The notes beneath the pieces are model-generated. The model did not search any database. It saw nothing but the letters and a program-made list of their open reading frames with translations, and had not been told where the DNA came from. Source: Pseudomonas fluorescens (GTDB lineage: Bacteria > Pseudomonadota > Gammaproteobacteria > Pseudomonadales > Pseudomonadaceae). Taken from it: a DNA stretch of 64,000 nucleotides. A program made the translations under genes and the position numbers. The DNA lies in the NCBI RefSeq assembly GCF_900636825.1, contig NZ_LR134318.1, positions 5,131,501 to 5,195,500 on the forward strand. Direction: 5' to 3'. Shown piece by piece: positions 44,877 to 52,759 of the stretch (positions are counted from its first letter, which is position 1; each line of letters begins with the position of its first letter).

Positions 44877-45200
44877 TTACTTGGCCTGCACAGAGCGGAA
44901 CTTGCCGGTGTCTCTGCGCGGCGCCTTGTCCTTGAGCCAGATGACCTTGGCCGAATGCGCTGCATCGAGCTGCTTCACGGCTTGTGACAGGCAGCCCTGC
45001 GTTTCACGTTCACTGCGATCCAGATAGGCCTTGACCAGTTTGAACTCGGCGGGGCTCAAGCCACGCAATTCCAGTTCCAGGGGGCGCTCGTCGCGCAGCC
45101 GGTCAGCGGTTTTTACAGCGTCCAGAGCCATGCCCAGACGATCGATCAACCTTTCGTACAACTCGGGTTTAGTCACGTTTTTTTTCCGTTGCTCCACCAT
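44877..45200 (-). CDS. Conserved hypothetical protein, 107 residues
   Basis: Soluble, highly charged helical protein without a family I recognise: KKNVTKPELYERLIDRLGMA, AVKTADRLRDERPLELELRG, SPAEFKLVKAYLDRSERETQ and a C-terminus rich in Lys/Arg. The ATG is preceded by a good GAGGTGAGGG site, so it is very probably expressed. The position (between ydcF and leuS, divergent from leuS) matches a hypothetical gene near leuS in other Pseudomonas genomes, as I recall. Confidence 0.75.
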   Translation of the reverse strand: MVEQRKKNVTKPELYERLIDRLGMALDAVKTADRLRDERPLELELRGLSPAEFKLVKAYLDRSERETQGCLSQAVKQLDAAHSAKVIWLKDKAPRRDTGKFRSVQAK

Positions 45201-45454
45201 CCCTCACCTCATTGAAGATAAGACCCACTCCCCAATAAGAGCTTAGCTTCGCTGCACAAACCGGCGATACGCCGCGACCAACGGCCCCCCATGCATATAT
45301 TGCGGCGTATGTAGCTGTAATCAGGGTTTCCCTAGGCCAAGCGCGGTCATGTATGCTACGGCGCTTCCTGTAATTCCACTTCCAGCTCGTCCGGGCCACC
45401 CCGGAACCTGCGTTGAAGAGGATTAGGCCACCCCTATCCAGTACAAAAGTAGCC

Positions 45455-48061
45455 ATGCACGAACAATATCAGCCCCGTGAAATCGAAGCCGCCGCCCAGT
45501 CGTTCTGGGACGAGCAAAAGTCCTTTGAAGTCAGTGAACAGCCAGGCAAGGAAACCTACTACTGCCTGTCGATGTTCCCTTACCCCAGCGGCAAGCTACA
45601 CATGGGGCACGTGCGTAACTACACCATCGGCGACGTGATCTCCCGCTACCAGCGCATGCAAGGCAAGAATGTTCTGCAACCGATGGGTTGGGACGCTTTC
45701 GGCATGCCGGCGGAAAACGCCGCGATGAAGAACAACGTGGCTCCGGCGAAGTGGACCTACGAAAACATCGCCTACATGAAGTCGCAATTGCGCAGCCTTG
45801 GGCTGGCAGTCGACTGGTCGCGTGAAGTCACGACTTGCAAGCCGGATTACTACCGCTGGGAACAATGGCTGTTCACTCGCCTGTTCGAAAAAGGCGTGAT
45901 CTACAAGAAAAGCGGCACCGTGAACTGGGATCCGGTCGATCAGACCGTTCTGGCCAACGAGCAGGTGATCGATGGTCGCGGCTGGCGCTCCGGCGCGCTG
46001 ATCGAAAAGCGCGAAATCCCGATGTATTACTTCAAGATCACCGCCTACGCGGATGAGCTGCTGGAGAGCCTCGACGAGCTGACTGGCTGGCCTGAGCAGG
46101 TCAAGACCATGCAGCGCAACTGGATCGGCAAGTCTCGTGGCATGGAAGTGCAGTTCCCGTACAACGTCGATTCGATCGGCGAAGCCGGCACCCTTAAGGT
46201 CTTCACCACCCGTCCGGACACCCTGATGGGCGCGACCTATGTCGCCGTCGCGGCCGAACATCCGCTGGCCACCCTCGCCGCGAAAAACAACCCTGAGTTG
46301 CAAGCGTTCATCGCTGAATGCAAAGGCGGCAGCGTCGCTGAAGCTGACGTCGCCACGCAAGAGAAGAAAGGCCTGCCAACCGGCCTGTTCGTCGAGCACC
46401 CGTTGACCGGTGAAAAACTGCCGGTGTGGGTCGCCAACTACGTGCTGATGCATTACGGCGACGGCGCGGTAATGGCTGTGCCAGCCCACGATGAGCGCGA
46501 TTTCGAATTCGCCCACAAGTACAACCTGCCGGTGAAATCGGTGGTGCGCACCAGTTCCGGCGAGACCAACCCGGCCCCGTGGCAAGATGCCTACGGCGAG
46601 CACGGCACGCTGATCAACTCCGGCGAGTTCGACGGCCTCGACTTCGCCGGCGCGTTCGACGCCATGGAAGTAGCCCTGATCAAGAAAGAGTTCGGCGCTT
46701 CGCGCACCCAGTTCCGCCTGCGCGACTGGGGCATCAGCCGCCAGCGCTACTGGGGCTGCCCGATCCCGATCATCCACTGCGATACCTGCGGTGACGTGCC
46801 GGTACCGGAAGATCAACTGCCCGTGGTTTTGCCGGAAGACGTGGTGCCGGACGGCGCCGGTTCGCCATTGGCACGCATGCCCGAATTCTACGAATGCAGC
46901 TGCCCGAAATGCGGCGCGCCGGCCAAGCGTGAAACCGACACCATGGACACCTTCGTCGAGTCGTCTTGGTATTACGCCCGCTACGCCTCGCCGCACTTCA
47001 CCGGCGGCCTGGTGGAAAAATCCGCAGCCGACCATTGGTTGCCGGTAGATCAGTACATCGGCGGTATCGAACACGCCATTCTGCACCTGCTGTATGCGCG
47101 CTTCTTCCACAAGTTGATGCGCGACGAAGGCCTGGTCAGCTCGAACGAGCCGTTCAAGAACCTGCTGACCCAAGGCATGGTGATTGCTGAGACCTACTAT
47201 CGCCGCGAAGCCAACGGTGCCTACACCTGGTTCAACCCGGCGGACGTGGAACTGGAGCGCGACAGCAAAGCCAAGGTGATCAGTGCCAAGCTGAAGACCG
47301 ATGGTTTGCCGGTGGAAATCGGCGGCACCGAAAAAATGGCCAAGTCGAAGAACAACGGCGTCGATCCACAGTCGATGATCGATCAGTTCGGCGCTGATAC
47401 CTGCCGCCTGTTCATGATGTTCGCTTCGCCACCTGACATGAGCGCTGAATGGTCGGACTCCGGCGTCGAGGGCTCGCACCGCTTCCTCAAGCGCGTCTGG
47501 CGCCTGGCGCAAGCCCACGTTACCCAAAGCTTGCCGGGGAAACTGGACATCGCCGCGTTGACCGACGCGCAAAAAGCCGTGCGCCGTGCGATTCATCTGG
47601 CGATCAAACAGGCGAGCCACGACGTCGGCCAAAACCACAAATTCAACACAGCCATTGCCCAAGTGATGACGCTGATGAATGTGCTCGAAAAAGCCGCCCA
47701 AGGCACCGAACAGGACCGCGCATTGCTGCACGAAGGTCTGGAAGCGGTGACCTTGCTGTTGGCGCCGATCACCCCGCACATCAGCCACGAATTGTGGAAG
47801 CAGTTGGGCCACGCCGATGCGGTGATCGACGCTGGCTGGCCGGCGGTGGACGAAAGTGCGCTGGTGCAAGACAGCCTGACACTGGTCATCCAGGTCAATG
47901 GCAAGTTGCGTGGTCAGATCGAAATGCCGGCCAGCGCGACCCGCGAGGAAATCGAAGCCGCCGCCCGCGTCAACGAAAACGTACTGCGTTTCGTCGACGG
48001 CCTGACTATTCGCAAAGTGATCGTGGTGCCGGGCAAACTGGTCAACATCGTCGCCAGCTAA
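45455..48061 (+). CDS. leuS: Leucyl-tRNA synthetase
   Basis: 868 residues from ATG 45455. Class I signature HMGH is at 49-52 (PSGKLHMGHVRNYTIGD), the editing (CP1) domain is at about 220-420, and the second signature is KMAKS at 627-631 (KMAKSKNNGVDPQSM) in place of KMSKS. The anticodon and C-terminal domains complete a normal LeuRS length. Leader 45201-45454 has a perfect 6-bp hairpin TCCGGG/CCCGGA (45390-45405) but no clear leucine-rich leader peptide. Confidence 0.97.
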   Translation: MHEQYQPREIEAAAQSFWDEQKSFEVSEQPGKETYYCLSMFPYPSGKLHMGHVRNYTIGDVISRYQRMQGKNVLQPMGWDAFGMPAENAAMKNNVAPAKWTYENIAYMKSQLRSLGLAVDWSREVTTCKPDYYRWEQWLFTRLFEKGVIYKKSGTVNWDPVDQTVLANEQVIDGRGWRSGALIEKREIPMYYFKITAYADELLESLDELTGWPEQVKTMQRNWIGKSRGMEVQFPYNVDSIGEAGTLKVFTTRPDTLMGATYVAVAAEHPLATLAAKNNPELQAFIAECKGGSVAEADVATQEKKGLPTGLFVEHPLTGEKLPVWVANYVLMHYGDGAVMAVPAHDERDFEFAHKYNLPVKSVVRTSSGETNPAPWQDAYGEHGTLINSGEFDGLDFAGAFDAMEVALIKKEFGASRTQFRLRDWGISRQRYWGCPIPIIHCDTCGDVPVPEDQLPVVLPEDVVPDGAGSPLARMPEFYECSCPKCGAPAKRETDTMDTFVESSWYYARYASPHFTGGLVEKSAADHWLPVDQYIGGIEHAILHLLYARFFHKLMRDEGLVSSNEPFKNLLTQGMVIAETYYRREANGAYTWFNPADVELERDSKAKVISAKLKTDGLPVEIGGTEKMAKSKNNGVDPQSMIDQFGADTCRLFMMFASPPDMSAEWSDSGVEGSHRFLKRVWRLAQAHVTQSLPGKLDIAALTDAQKAVRRAIHLAIKQASHDVGQNHKFNTAIAQVMTLMNVLEKAAQGTEQDRALLHEGLEAVTLLLAPITPHISHELWKQLGHADAVIDAGWPAVDESALVQDSLTLVIQVNGKLRGQIEMPASATREEIEAAARVNENVLRFVDGLTIRKVIVVPGKLVNIVAS

Positions 48062-48069
48062 ATTGGATT

Positions 48070-48093
48070 GGGCGTCAGGTCTGCCTGGCGCCC
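48070..48093 (+). other. GC-rich hairpin between leuS and lptE
   Basis: GGGCGTCAGG (48070-48079) pairs with CCTGGCGCCC (48084-48093) with one wobble around TCTG. No T-run follows, so it may separate the two transcripts by processing rather than terminate. Confidence 0.5.
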
Positions 48094-48150
48094 TGTAAAA
48101 ACCTTTCGGGCCGCAAGGCCGGCCCACATGGTTTCAAGGGGAGCAACACA

Positions 48151-48756
48151 ATGATCAAACGCAATCTGCTGGTGATGGGCCTCGCTGTTCTGCTGAGCGC
48201 CTGCGGTTTCCAGCTGCGCGGCACCGGCACCACCGAACTGACGATCAAGGAACTCGACCTGAGCGCCCGCAATGCCTACGGCGAGACCGTCACGCAACTG
48301 CGCCAGGTGCTTGAGTCCAGCGGCGTCAAGGTCTACAGCGGTGCGCCGTACAAACTGTTTCTGGCTGACGAGCAGGAAAGCCAGCGCATCCTCAGCTACG
48401 CCGGCGCTGGTCGTACGGGTGAATACCAGGTCAACACTGTCCTGAGCTATGACATTCGTGGCGAAAACAATCTGCCGCTGCTGAGCGACAAGCTCGAAGT
48501 GCAGAAGGTGTTCATTCACGACGGCAACAACCTTGTCGGCTCCGATCAAGAAGCCAACGACGCCCGTCGCGAAACCCGTCGTGAGCTGGTTCAACGCATG
48601 ATGCTGCGCCTGCAGCAACTGACGCCGGGCCAACTGCAGCAGCTGCAGGAAGCGGCCAATGCCCGCGCCAAGGCTGACGCCGACGCGCTGGAAGCGGCGC
48701 AAAAAGCTGAAGCGGAAACCCCGCGTCAGTCCCCGCTCGAAGTGCCACAGCAGTAA
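48151..48756 (+). CDS. lptE: LPS-assembly lipoprotein LptE
   Basis: 201 residues from ATG 48151 (AAGGGGAG upstream). Lipoprotein signal with lipobox LLSAC (MIKRNLLVMGLAVLLSACGF), then the LptE fold: LRGTGTTELTIKELDLSARN, RQVLESSGVKVYSGAPYKLF, LDEQESQR-like and RQLVQRM-like RRETRRELVQRMMLRLQQLT. The C-terminal Ala/Glu/Gln-rich tail (about 165-201) is a Pseudomonas extension. It plugs the LptD barrel in the outer membrane. Confidence 0.94.
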   Translation: MIKRNLLVMGLAVLLSACGFQLRGTGTTELTIKELDLSARNAYGETVTQLRQVLESSGVKVYSGAPYKLFLADEQESQRILSYAGAGRTGEYQVNTVLSYDIRGENNLPLLSDKLEVQKVFIHDGNNLVGSDQEANDARRETRRELVQRMMLRLQQLTPGQLQQLQEAANARAKADADALEAAQKAEAETPRQSPLEVPQQ

Positions 48757-48762
48757 GACGTT

Positions 48763-48782
48763 CGGGGCGCTCCGGCGCCCCG
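48763..48782 (+). other. Perfect GC hairpin just before holA
   Basis: CGGGGCGC (48763-48770) pairs exactly with GCGCCCCG (48775-48782) around TCCG, 13 bases before the holA ATG and 6 bases after the lptE stop. No T-run follows. It might limit holA expression or protect mRNA; function is inference. Confidence 0.6.
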
Positions 48783-48795
48783 TTCGGTATTCCTT

Positions 48796-49833
48796 ATGAA
48801 GCTCGCTCCCGCCCAACTCACCAAACACCTGCAAGGTGCCCTCGGCCCGGTCTACATCATCAGTGGCGATGACCCACTGTTATGTCAGGAAGCGGCCGAT
48901 GCAATCCGCAGCGCTGCTCGCCAGCAGGGTTTTGACGAACGCCAGGTTTTCGCCGCCGACGCCAATTTCGATTGGGGCACGCTGTTGCAGGCCGGCGCGA
49001 GCATGTCGTTGTTCGCGGAAAAACGTCTGCTGGAATTGCGTCTGCCCTCGGGCAAGCCGGGTGACAAAGGCGCCGCCGCGTTCATCGAATACTGCTCGCG
49101 CCCCGCGGAAGATACGGTGCTGCTGATCAGCCTGCCCAAGCTCGATGGCAGCGCGCAGAAAACCAAGTGGGGCAAGGCCCTGGTCGAAGGCCAGCACACT
49201 CAGTTCATCCAGATCTGGCCAGTGGATGCCAACCAGCTGCCGAGCTGGATTCGTCAACGTCTGTCGCAGGCCGGGTTGTCGGCCAGCCAGGACGCCGTCG
49301 AACTGATCGCCGCCCGCGTTGAGGGCAACTTGCTCGCTGCCGCGCAGGAGATCGAAAAGCTCAAGCTGATGGCCGAAGGTGGCCAGATCACCGTTGAAAC
49401 CGTGCAGGCGGCCGTTGCCGACAGTGCGCGTTTTGATGTGTTCGGGCTGACCGACGCGGTACTCAACGGTGAACCCGCCCACGCCTTGCGCATGCTCGAA
49501 GGTCTGCGCGGCGAAGGGGTGGAACCGCCAGTGATTCTCTGGGCCCTGGCGCGGGAGTTGCGCCTGCTGGCCAACATCTCGTTGCAGTACAGCCAGGGCA
49601 CGCCGCTGGACAAGTGCTTCAGTCAGGCGAAACCGCCGGTCTGGGACAAGCGCAAACCACTGATGAGCAAAGCCCTGCAACGCTACTCGGCGCAACGCTG
49701 GGCGCAATTGTTGCTCGAAGCCCAGCGCATCGATGCGCAGATCAAAGGCCAGGCGGCGGGCTCGCCGTGGATGAGCCTGAGTCGACTGGCGTTGTTGATG
49801 GCTGGCCAGCGTCTTTCTCTGCCTGCCGAATAA
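48796..49833 (+). CDS. holA: DNA polymerase III subunit delta
   Basis: 345 residues. It is an AAA+ clamp-loader fold without a working P-loop: VYIISGDDPLLCQEAADAIR at the N-terminus, DTVLLISLPKLDGSAQKTKW, LPSWIRQRLSQAGLSASQDA, ARVEGNLLAAAQEIEKLKLM and DSARFDVFGLTDAVLNGEPA are the standard delta segments. It opens the beta clamp during loading. No good ribosome binding site precedes the ATG. Confidence 0.95.
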   Translation: MKLAPAQLTKHLQGALGPVYIISGDDPLLCQEAADAIRSAARQQGFDERQVFAADANFDWGTLLQAGASMSLFAEKRLLELRLPSGKPGDKGAAAFIEYCSRPAEDTVLLISLPKLDGSAQKTKWGKALVEGQHTQFIQIWPVDANQLPSWIRQRLSQAGLSASQDAVELIAARVEGNLLAAAQEIEKLKLMAEGGQITVETVQAAVADSARFDVFGLTDAVLNGEPAHALRMLEGLRGEGVEPPVILWALARELRLLANISLQYSQGTPLDKCFSQAKPPVWDKRKPLMSKALQRYSAQRWAQLLLEAQRIDAQIKGQAAGSPWMSLSRLALLMAGQRLSLPAE

Positions 49834-49834
49834 C

Positions 49835-49908
49835 ATCAAAAGATCGCAGCGTGCCGCAGCTCCTACACCGATCCCTGTAGGAGCTGCGGCACGCTGCGAT
49901 CCTTTGAT
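49835..49908. repeat. REP doublet, GTGCCGCAGC variant
   Basis: Inverted pair with ATCAAAAGATCGCAGCGTGC ... GCACGCTGCGATCCTTTGAT. The GCGTGCCGCAGC arm differs from the CCTTCGGCAGC arm of most copies; the same variant recurs at 51567. Confidence 0.9.
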
Positions 49909-50008
49909 CTTGTTTTCCTACAAACACTGCCCATATTTGTCCTATAGACAGATACACAACATCGGCAGATTATTGCCCCGCAAAATTCACTCACTCGAGA
50001 GAACCCTC

Positions 50009-50173
50009 ATGAGCAAAAAACCAGCGAAGCATGGTCCAAACAAGGCCAAATCCATCGTCGCCCAACCCTTGTTCCGCAGTCGTCAGGAACGACCAAACAA
50101 GGGCAAAGGCAGCTACCGCCGCGAAGCCTTCCAGTCTGACAGCTGGGAGGCTTCTTACTTTCTGGCTGCCTGA
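50009..50173 (+). CDS. arfA: Alternative ribosome-rescue factor ArfA
   Basis: 54 residues: SKKPAKHGPNKAKSIVAQPL then FRSRQERPNKGKGSYRREAF, containing the ArfA hallmark KGKGSYRR, and an end SWEASYFLAA. ArfA recruits RF2 to stalled ribosomes when tmRNA fails. The coding sequence itself holds a long hairpin (50123-50154) near its 3' end, as in E. coli, where cleavage or termination at such a hairpin gives a nonstop mRNA tagged by tmRNA. The start ATG follows GAGAGAACCCTC. Confidence 0.92.
   Translation: MSKKPAKHGPNKAKSIVAQPLFRSRQERPNKGKGSYRREAFQSDSWEASYFLAA
50123..50154 (+). promoter_or_regulatory. Hairpin inside arfA coding sequence
   Basis: GAAGCCTTCCAG (50123-50134) pairs with CTGGGAGGCTTC (50143-50154), a 12-bp stem with one G-U pair and an 8-base loop, followed by TTACTTT. 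It lies within codons 39-49 of arfA. The structure is read from the sequence; its role in making a nonstop arfA mRNA is inferred from E. coli. Confidence 0.65.
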
Positions 50174-50234
50174 AGCACAGCACCCCCCGGTCATGTTAAG
50201 GTCTGCACCTGATCCGCATCCCCTGGAACCGTGC

Positions 50235-51557
50235 ATGCCCTTTAGTCTTTCCCGTCGTTGGCCAGTTCGCCAACTGATCGCTGCCTCCAGCTTCATTCTG
50301 CTTGTCGCCTGCGCGGAAAAACCGACCGCCGCCGACGCGCAACCCCTTCAAGCCGCCCCTGTCGCCACGGCCCCAGCGATCATCCCGCCGGTAGTGCCGT
50401 CCGCAGACCCTCTCGATATCCAGCCCACGCAGACCTTCGCCGAATGGCAGGCGGGTTTCCGCAAGGATGCGCTGGCCGCCGGAATCCGCGCAGACCTGTT
50501 TGACCAGGCCTTCGCCAACGTCAGCTTTGATGCCAGTGTGATTCGCGCCGACCGCAGTCAGCCGGAATTTTCCCGCCCGGTGTGGGAATACCTCGATGGC
50601 GCGCTGTCGCCGTTGCGGGTGCGTAAAGGCCAGGCATTGATCAATCAGTACGCCGACATTCTGCAAAGCATCGAGCAGCGATATGGCGTCGATCGCCAAG
50701 CGCTGGTGTCGGTTTGGGGCATGGAAAGCAACTTTGGCCAGTTCCAGGGCAGCAAGTCGGTGATCAATTCACTGGCCACTCTGGCCTATGAAGGGCGGCG
50801 TCCTGGCTTTGCCCATGCACAACTGATCGCTGCCCTGCAGATCCTGCAACAGGGCGATATCACGCCGGAGAAAATGCTCGGTTCCTGGGCTGGTGCCATG
50901 GGCCAGACGCAGTTCATTCCGACCACTTACAACACCCACGCAGTGGACTTTGACGGTGACGGTCGACGCGATATCTGGGGCAGCCCGGCCGATGCGCTCG
51001 CATCCACTGCGCATTATTTGCAAAGCTCTGGCTGGCAGCGCGGCCAGCCGTGGGGCTTTGAAGTGCAACTGCCCGGCAGCTTCGATTACACGCTGGCTGA
51101 CGGCGCAATTCGCAAGAGCGTTGCCGAATGGCGGCAACTGGGCGTGATCATGCCGAACGGCGGTCAAGTCCCGGCGGGCTCGGAGCAATTGTCTGCTGCC
51201 CTGCTGCTACCCGCGGGTTATCGCGGGCCGGCCTTCCTGATCCTCGATAACTTCCGGGCGATTCTCAAGTACAACAATTCGTCGTCGTATGCGTTGGCGG
51301 TGAGCCTGTTGTCGGAGCGCTTCAGCGGCGCGGGCATGATCGGCGGGACCTGGCCGAAGGACGACTTGCCGCTGAGTCGCACCGAGCGCATTGAGTTGCA
51401 AAGCTTGCTCAGCCAGCGCAATTACGACGCGGGCACGGCAGACGGCATTATCGGCGCCAACACACGCAAGGCGATCCGCAGCGCGCAGCAGGCGCTGGGC
51501 TGGCCGGCGGATGGGTATCCGACGCACAAGTTGCTGGAAAGCCTGCGCTCGCAATAA
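50235..51557 (+). CDS. sltB3: Lytic murein transglycosylase (MltB type) with peptidoglycan-binding domain
   Basis: 440 residues from ATG 50235. Lipoprotein signal with lipobox LLVAC (LIAASSFILLVACAEKP). The SLT_2/MltB domain (about 75-370) has FAEWQAGFRKDALAAGI, the catalytic glutamate in VSVWGMESNFGQF, GSWAGAMGQTQFIPTTYNTH and DFDGDGRRDIW. A C-terminal PG_binding_1 domain (about 380-440) is RTERIELQSLLSQRNYDAGT through GIIGANTRKAIRSAQQALGW. It cleaves glycan strands with anhydro-MurNAc ends. It resembles P. aeruginosa SltB3 (PA3992, recalled). Confidence 0.9.
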   Translation: MPFSLSRRWPVRQLIAASSFILLVACAEKPTAADAQPLQAAPVATAPAIIPPVVPSADPLDIQPTQTFAEWQAGFRKDALAAGIRADLFDQAFANVSFDASVIRADRSQPEFSRPVWEYLDGALSPLRVRKGQALINQYADILQSIEQRYGVDRQALVSVWGMESNFGQFQGSKSVINSLATLAYEGRRPGFAHAQLIAALQILQQGDITPEKMLGSWAGAMGQTQFIPTTYNTHAVDFDGDGRRDIWGSPADALASTAHYLQSSGWQRGQPWGFEVQLPGSFDYTLADGAIRKSVAEWRQLGVIMPNGGQVPAGSEQLSAALLLPAGYRGPAFLILDNFRAILKYNNSSSYALAVSLLSERFSGAGMIGGTWPKDDLPLSRTERIELQSLLSQRNYDAGTADGIIGANTRKAIRSAQQALGWPADGYPTHKLLESLRSQ

Positions 51558-51566
51558 AGCCAAAAT

Positions 51567-51636
51567 CAAAAGATCGCAGCGTGCCGCAGCGCCTACATGT
51601 ATCCGGTGTAGGAGCTGCGGCACGCTGCGATCTTTT
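51567..51636. repeat. REP doublet, GTGCCGCAGC variant
   Basis: Inverted pair AAAAGATCGCAGCGTGCCGC ... GCGGCACGCTGCGATCTTTT, the same variant as at 49835, between the convergent transglycosylase and ldcA genes. Confidence 0.9.
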
Positions 51637-51641
51637 TTGTT

Positions 51642-52589
51642 TTATCGGGTTACCACATCCTGCTCCAGCATCAGCTCCTGCTTCCCGGCATCCAGCCGCA
51701 CCAGCGCGCCCAGAGGCAGCGTCAGGTTCGGATCGCAATGGCCACTGCGCCAGCCGGACACCACCGGGATCCGCAACGGCTCGAATGTCTGCTTGAGCAA
51801 GCGGTTCAGCGCAGCCACATCCACGCCCGCAATATCCCCTACCAACACCCCACGCAATTTGGCCAGCTTGCCGGCCAGACGCATTTGGGTCAGCAGGCGA
51901 TCGATGCGATACAGCGGCTCGTTGATGTCTTCGATAAACAGAATCACCCCTTCGACATCAATCTCATACGGCGTACCCAAGGTCGCGGCGATCATTGCCA
52001 GGTTTCCGCCGAGCAATCGCCCGTGAGCGATGCCGGGCTCAACCGTGGTCAAGGGATAAGCCACCGGATGGCTCAGCACACTCCCCGTCTTCAATTGTCC
52101 GCGCAGCATGGCGAAGAACGAGGTGACAGTCGGCGGCTCTTTGTCGCCGAGCAAATCGGCATTGAGCAACGGGCCATGAAAAGTCACGAACCCGGCGTAA
52201 CGGCTGATCGCCAAGTGCAACGCCGTGATGTCGCTGTAACCGACAAACGGCTTGGCATTGCGGCTCAGCAAGTCATAGTCGATGCGGTCCAGTAATCGCG
52301 GCGTGCCGTAGCCACCGCGCAGGCAAATGATCGCATCGACTTCGGGATCGGCGAACGCCGCATGCAGATCGCGCAGACGTACCTCGTCACTGCCAGCCAG
52401 ATAACCATTGGCTTCGTAGACACCGGGAAACACTTTCAACCGATAGCCCCGGCCGCGCATCCATTGCATCGCCTTGTCGGTGTCCAGGGAACCGGGGCCG
52501 GCGGGTGCTATGACGCCGATCAGCCCTTCCGAGGGCAGCGCGGGCACGGCTCGGTGCGGACAAAGTGTGTGGGTGGGTCGAACGGTCAT
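51642..52589 (-). CDS. ldcA: LD-carboxypeptidase (LdcA family)
   Basis: 315 residues of the S66 serine peptidase family: GVIAPAGPGSLDTDKAMQWM, VDAIICLRGGYGTPRLLDRI, the nucleophile region FVGYSDITALHLAI and GGNLAMIAATLGTPYEIDVE with EGVILFIEDINEPLYRIDRL. It trims tetrapeptide to tripeptide in murein recycling in the cytoplasm. AGGGAGATCC precedes ATG. The neighbouring transglycosylase fits a murein-turnover theme, though the genes converge. Confidence 0.9.
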   Translation of the reverse strand: MTVRPTHTLCPHRAVPALPSEGLIGVIAPAGPGSLDTDKAMQWMRGRGYRLKVFPGVYEANGYLAGSDEVRLRDLHAAFADPEVDAIICLRGGYGTPRLLDRIDYDLLSRNAKPFVGYSDITALHLAISRYAGFVTFHGPLLNADLLGDKEPPTVTSFFAMLRGQLKTGSVLSHPVAYPLTTVEPGIAHGRLLGGNLAMIAATLGTPYEIDVEGVILFIEDINEPLYRIDRLLTQMRLAGKLAKLRGVLVGDIAGVDVAALNRLLKQTFEPLRIPVVSGWRSGHCDPNLTLPLGALVRLDAGKQELMLEQDVVTR

Positions 52590-52702
52590 CCTTGGATCTC
52601 CCTGTGAGTCATGCGCACACAGTAGTCAGGAACGCGGGTAAACAGAAGAGGTCGGCTACACCGCATTCAGCAGGAAAAATCTGCATCGAATGTAAGACGG
52701 GC

Positions 52703-52746
52703 AAAAAAATGCCCACCGGGCGCTAAATCCTCGGCGGGCATTTTTT
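52703..52746 (-). terminator. Strong bidirectional terminator after lipA
   Basis: AAAAAATGCCCACCG and its inverse CGGCGGGCATTTTTT (one bulge) flank a GC-rich loop. On the minus strand it lies 14 bases after the lipA stop, ending the long minus-strand run from proA. Confidence 0.88.
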
Positions 52747-52759
52747 ATCCAGCGCTGAA

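Noticed and set aside
45241..45454. Leucine attenuator before leuS
   Set aside because: Only a 6-bp hairpin; no leucine-rich leader peptide and no terminator with a T-run.
45596..48127. 843-codon open frame antisense to leuS
   Set aside because: It is a shadow of a certain leuS gene in GC-rich DNA; the translation is rich in His/Arg/Gln/Val with no family pattern.
307..51636. Repeated AAGATCGCAGCC units as a CRISPR array
   Set aside because: Copies are isolated, tens of bases long, inverted in pairs and kilobases apart, so they are REP elements.
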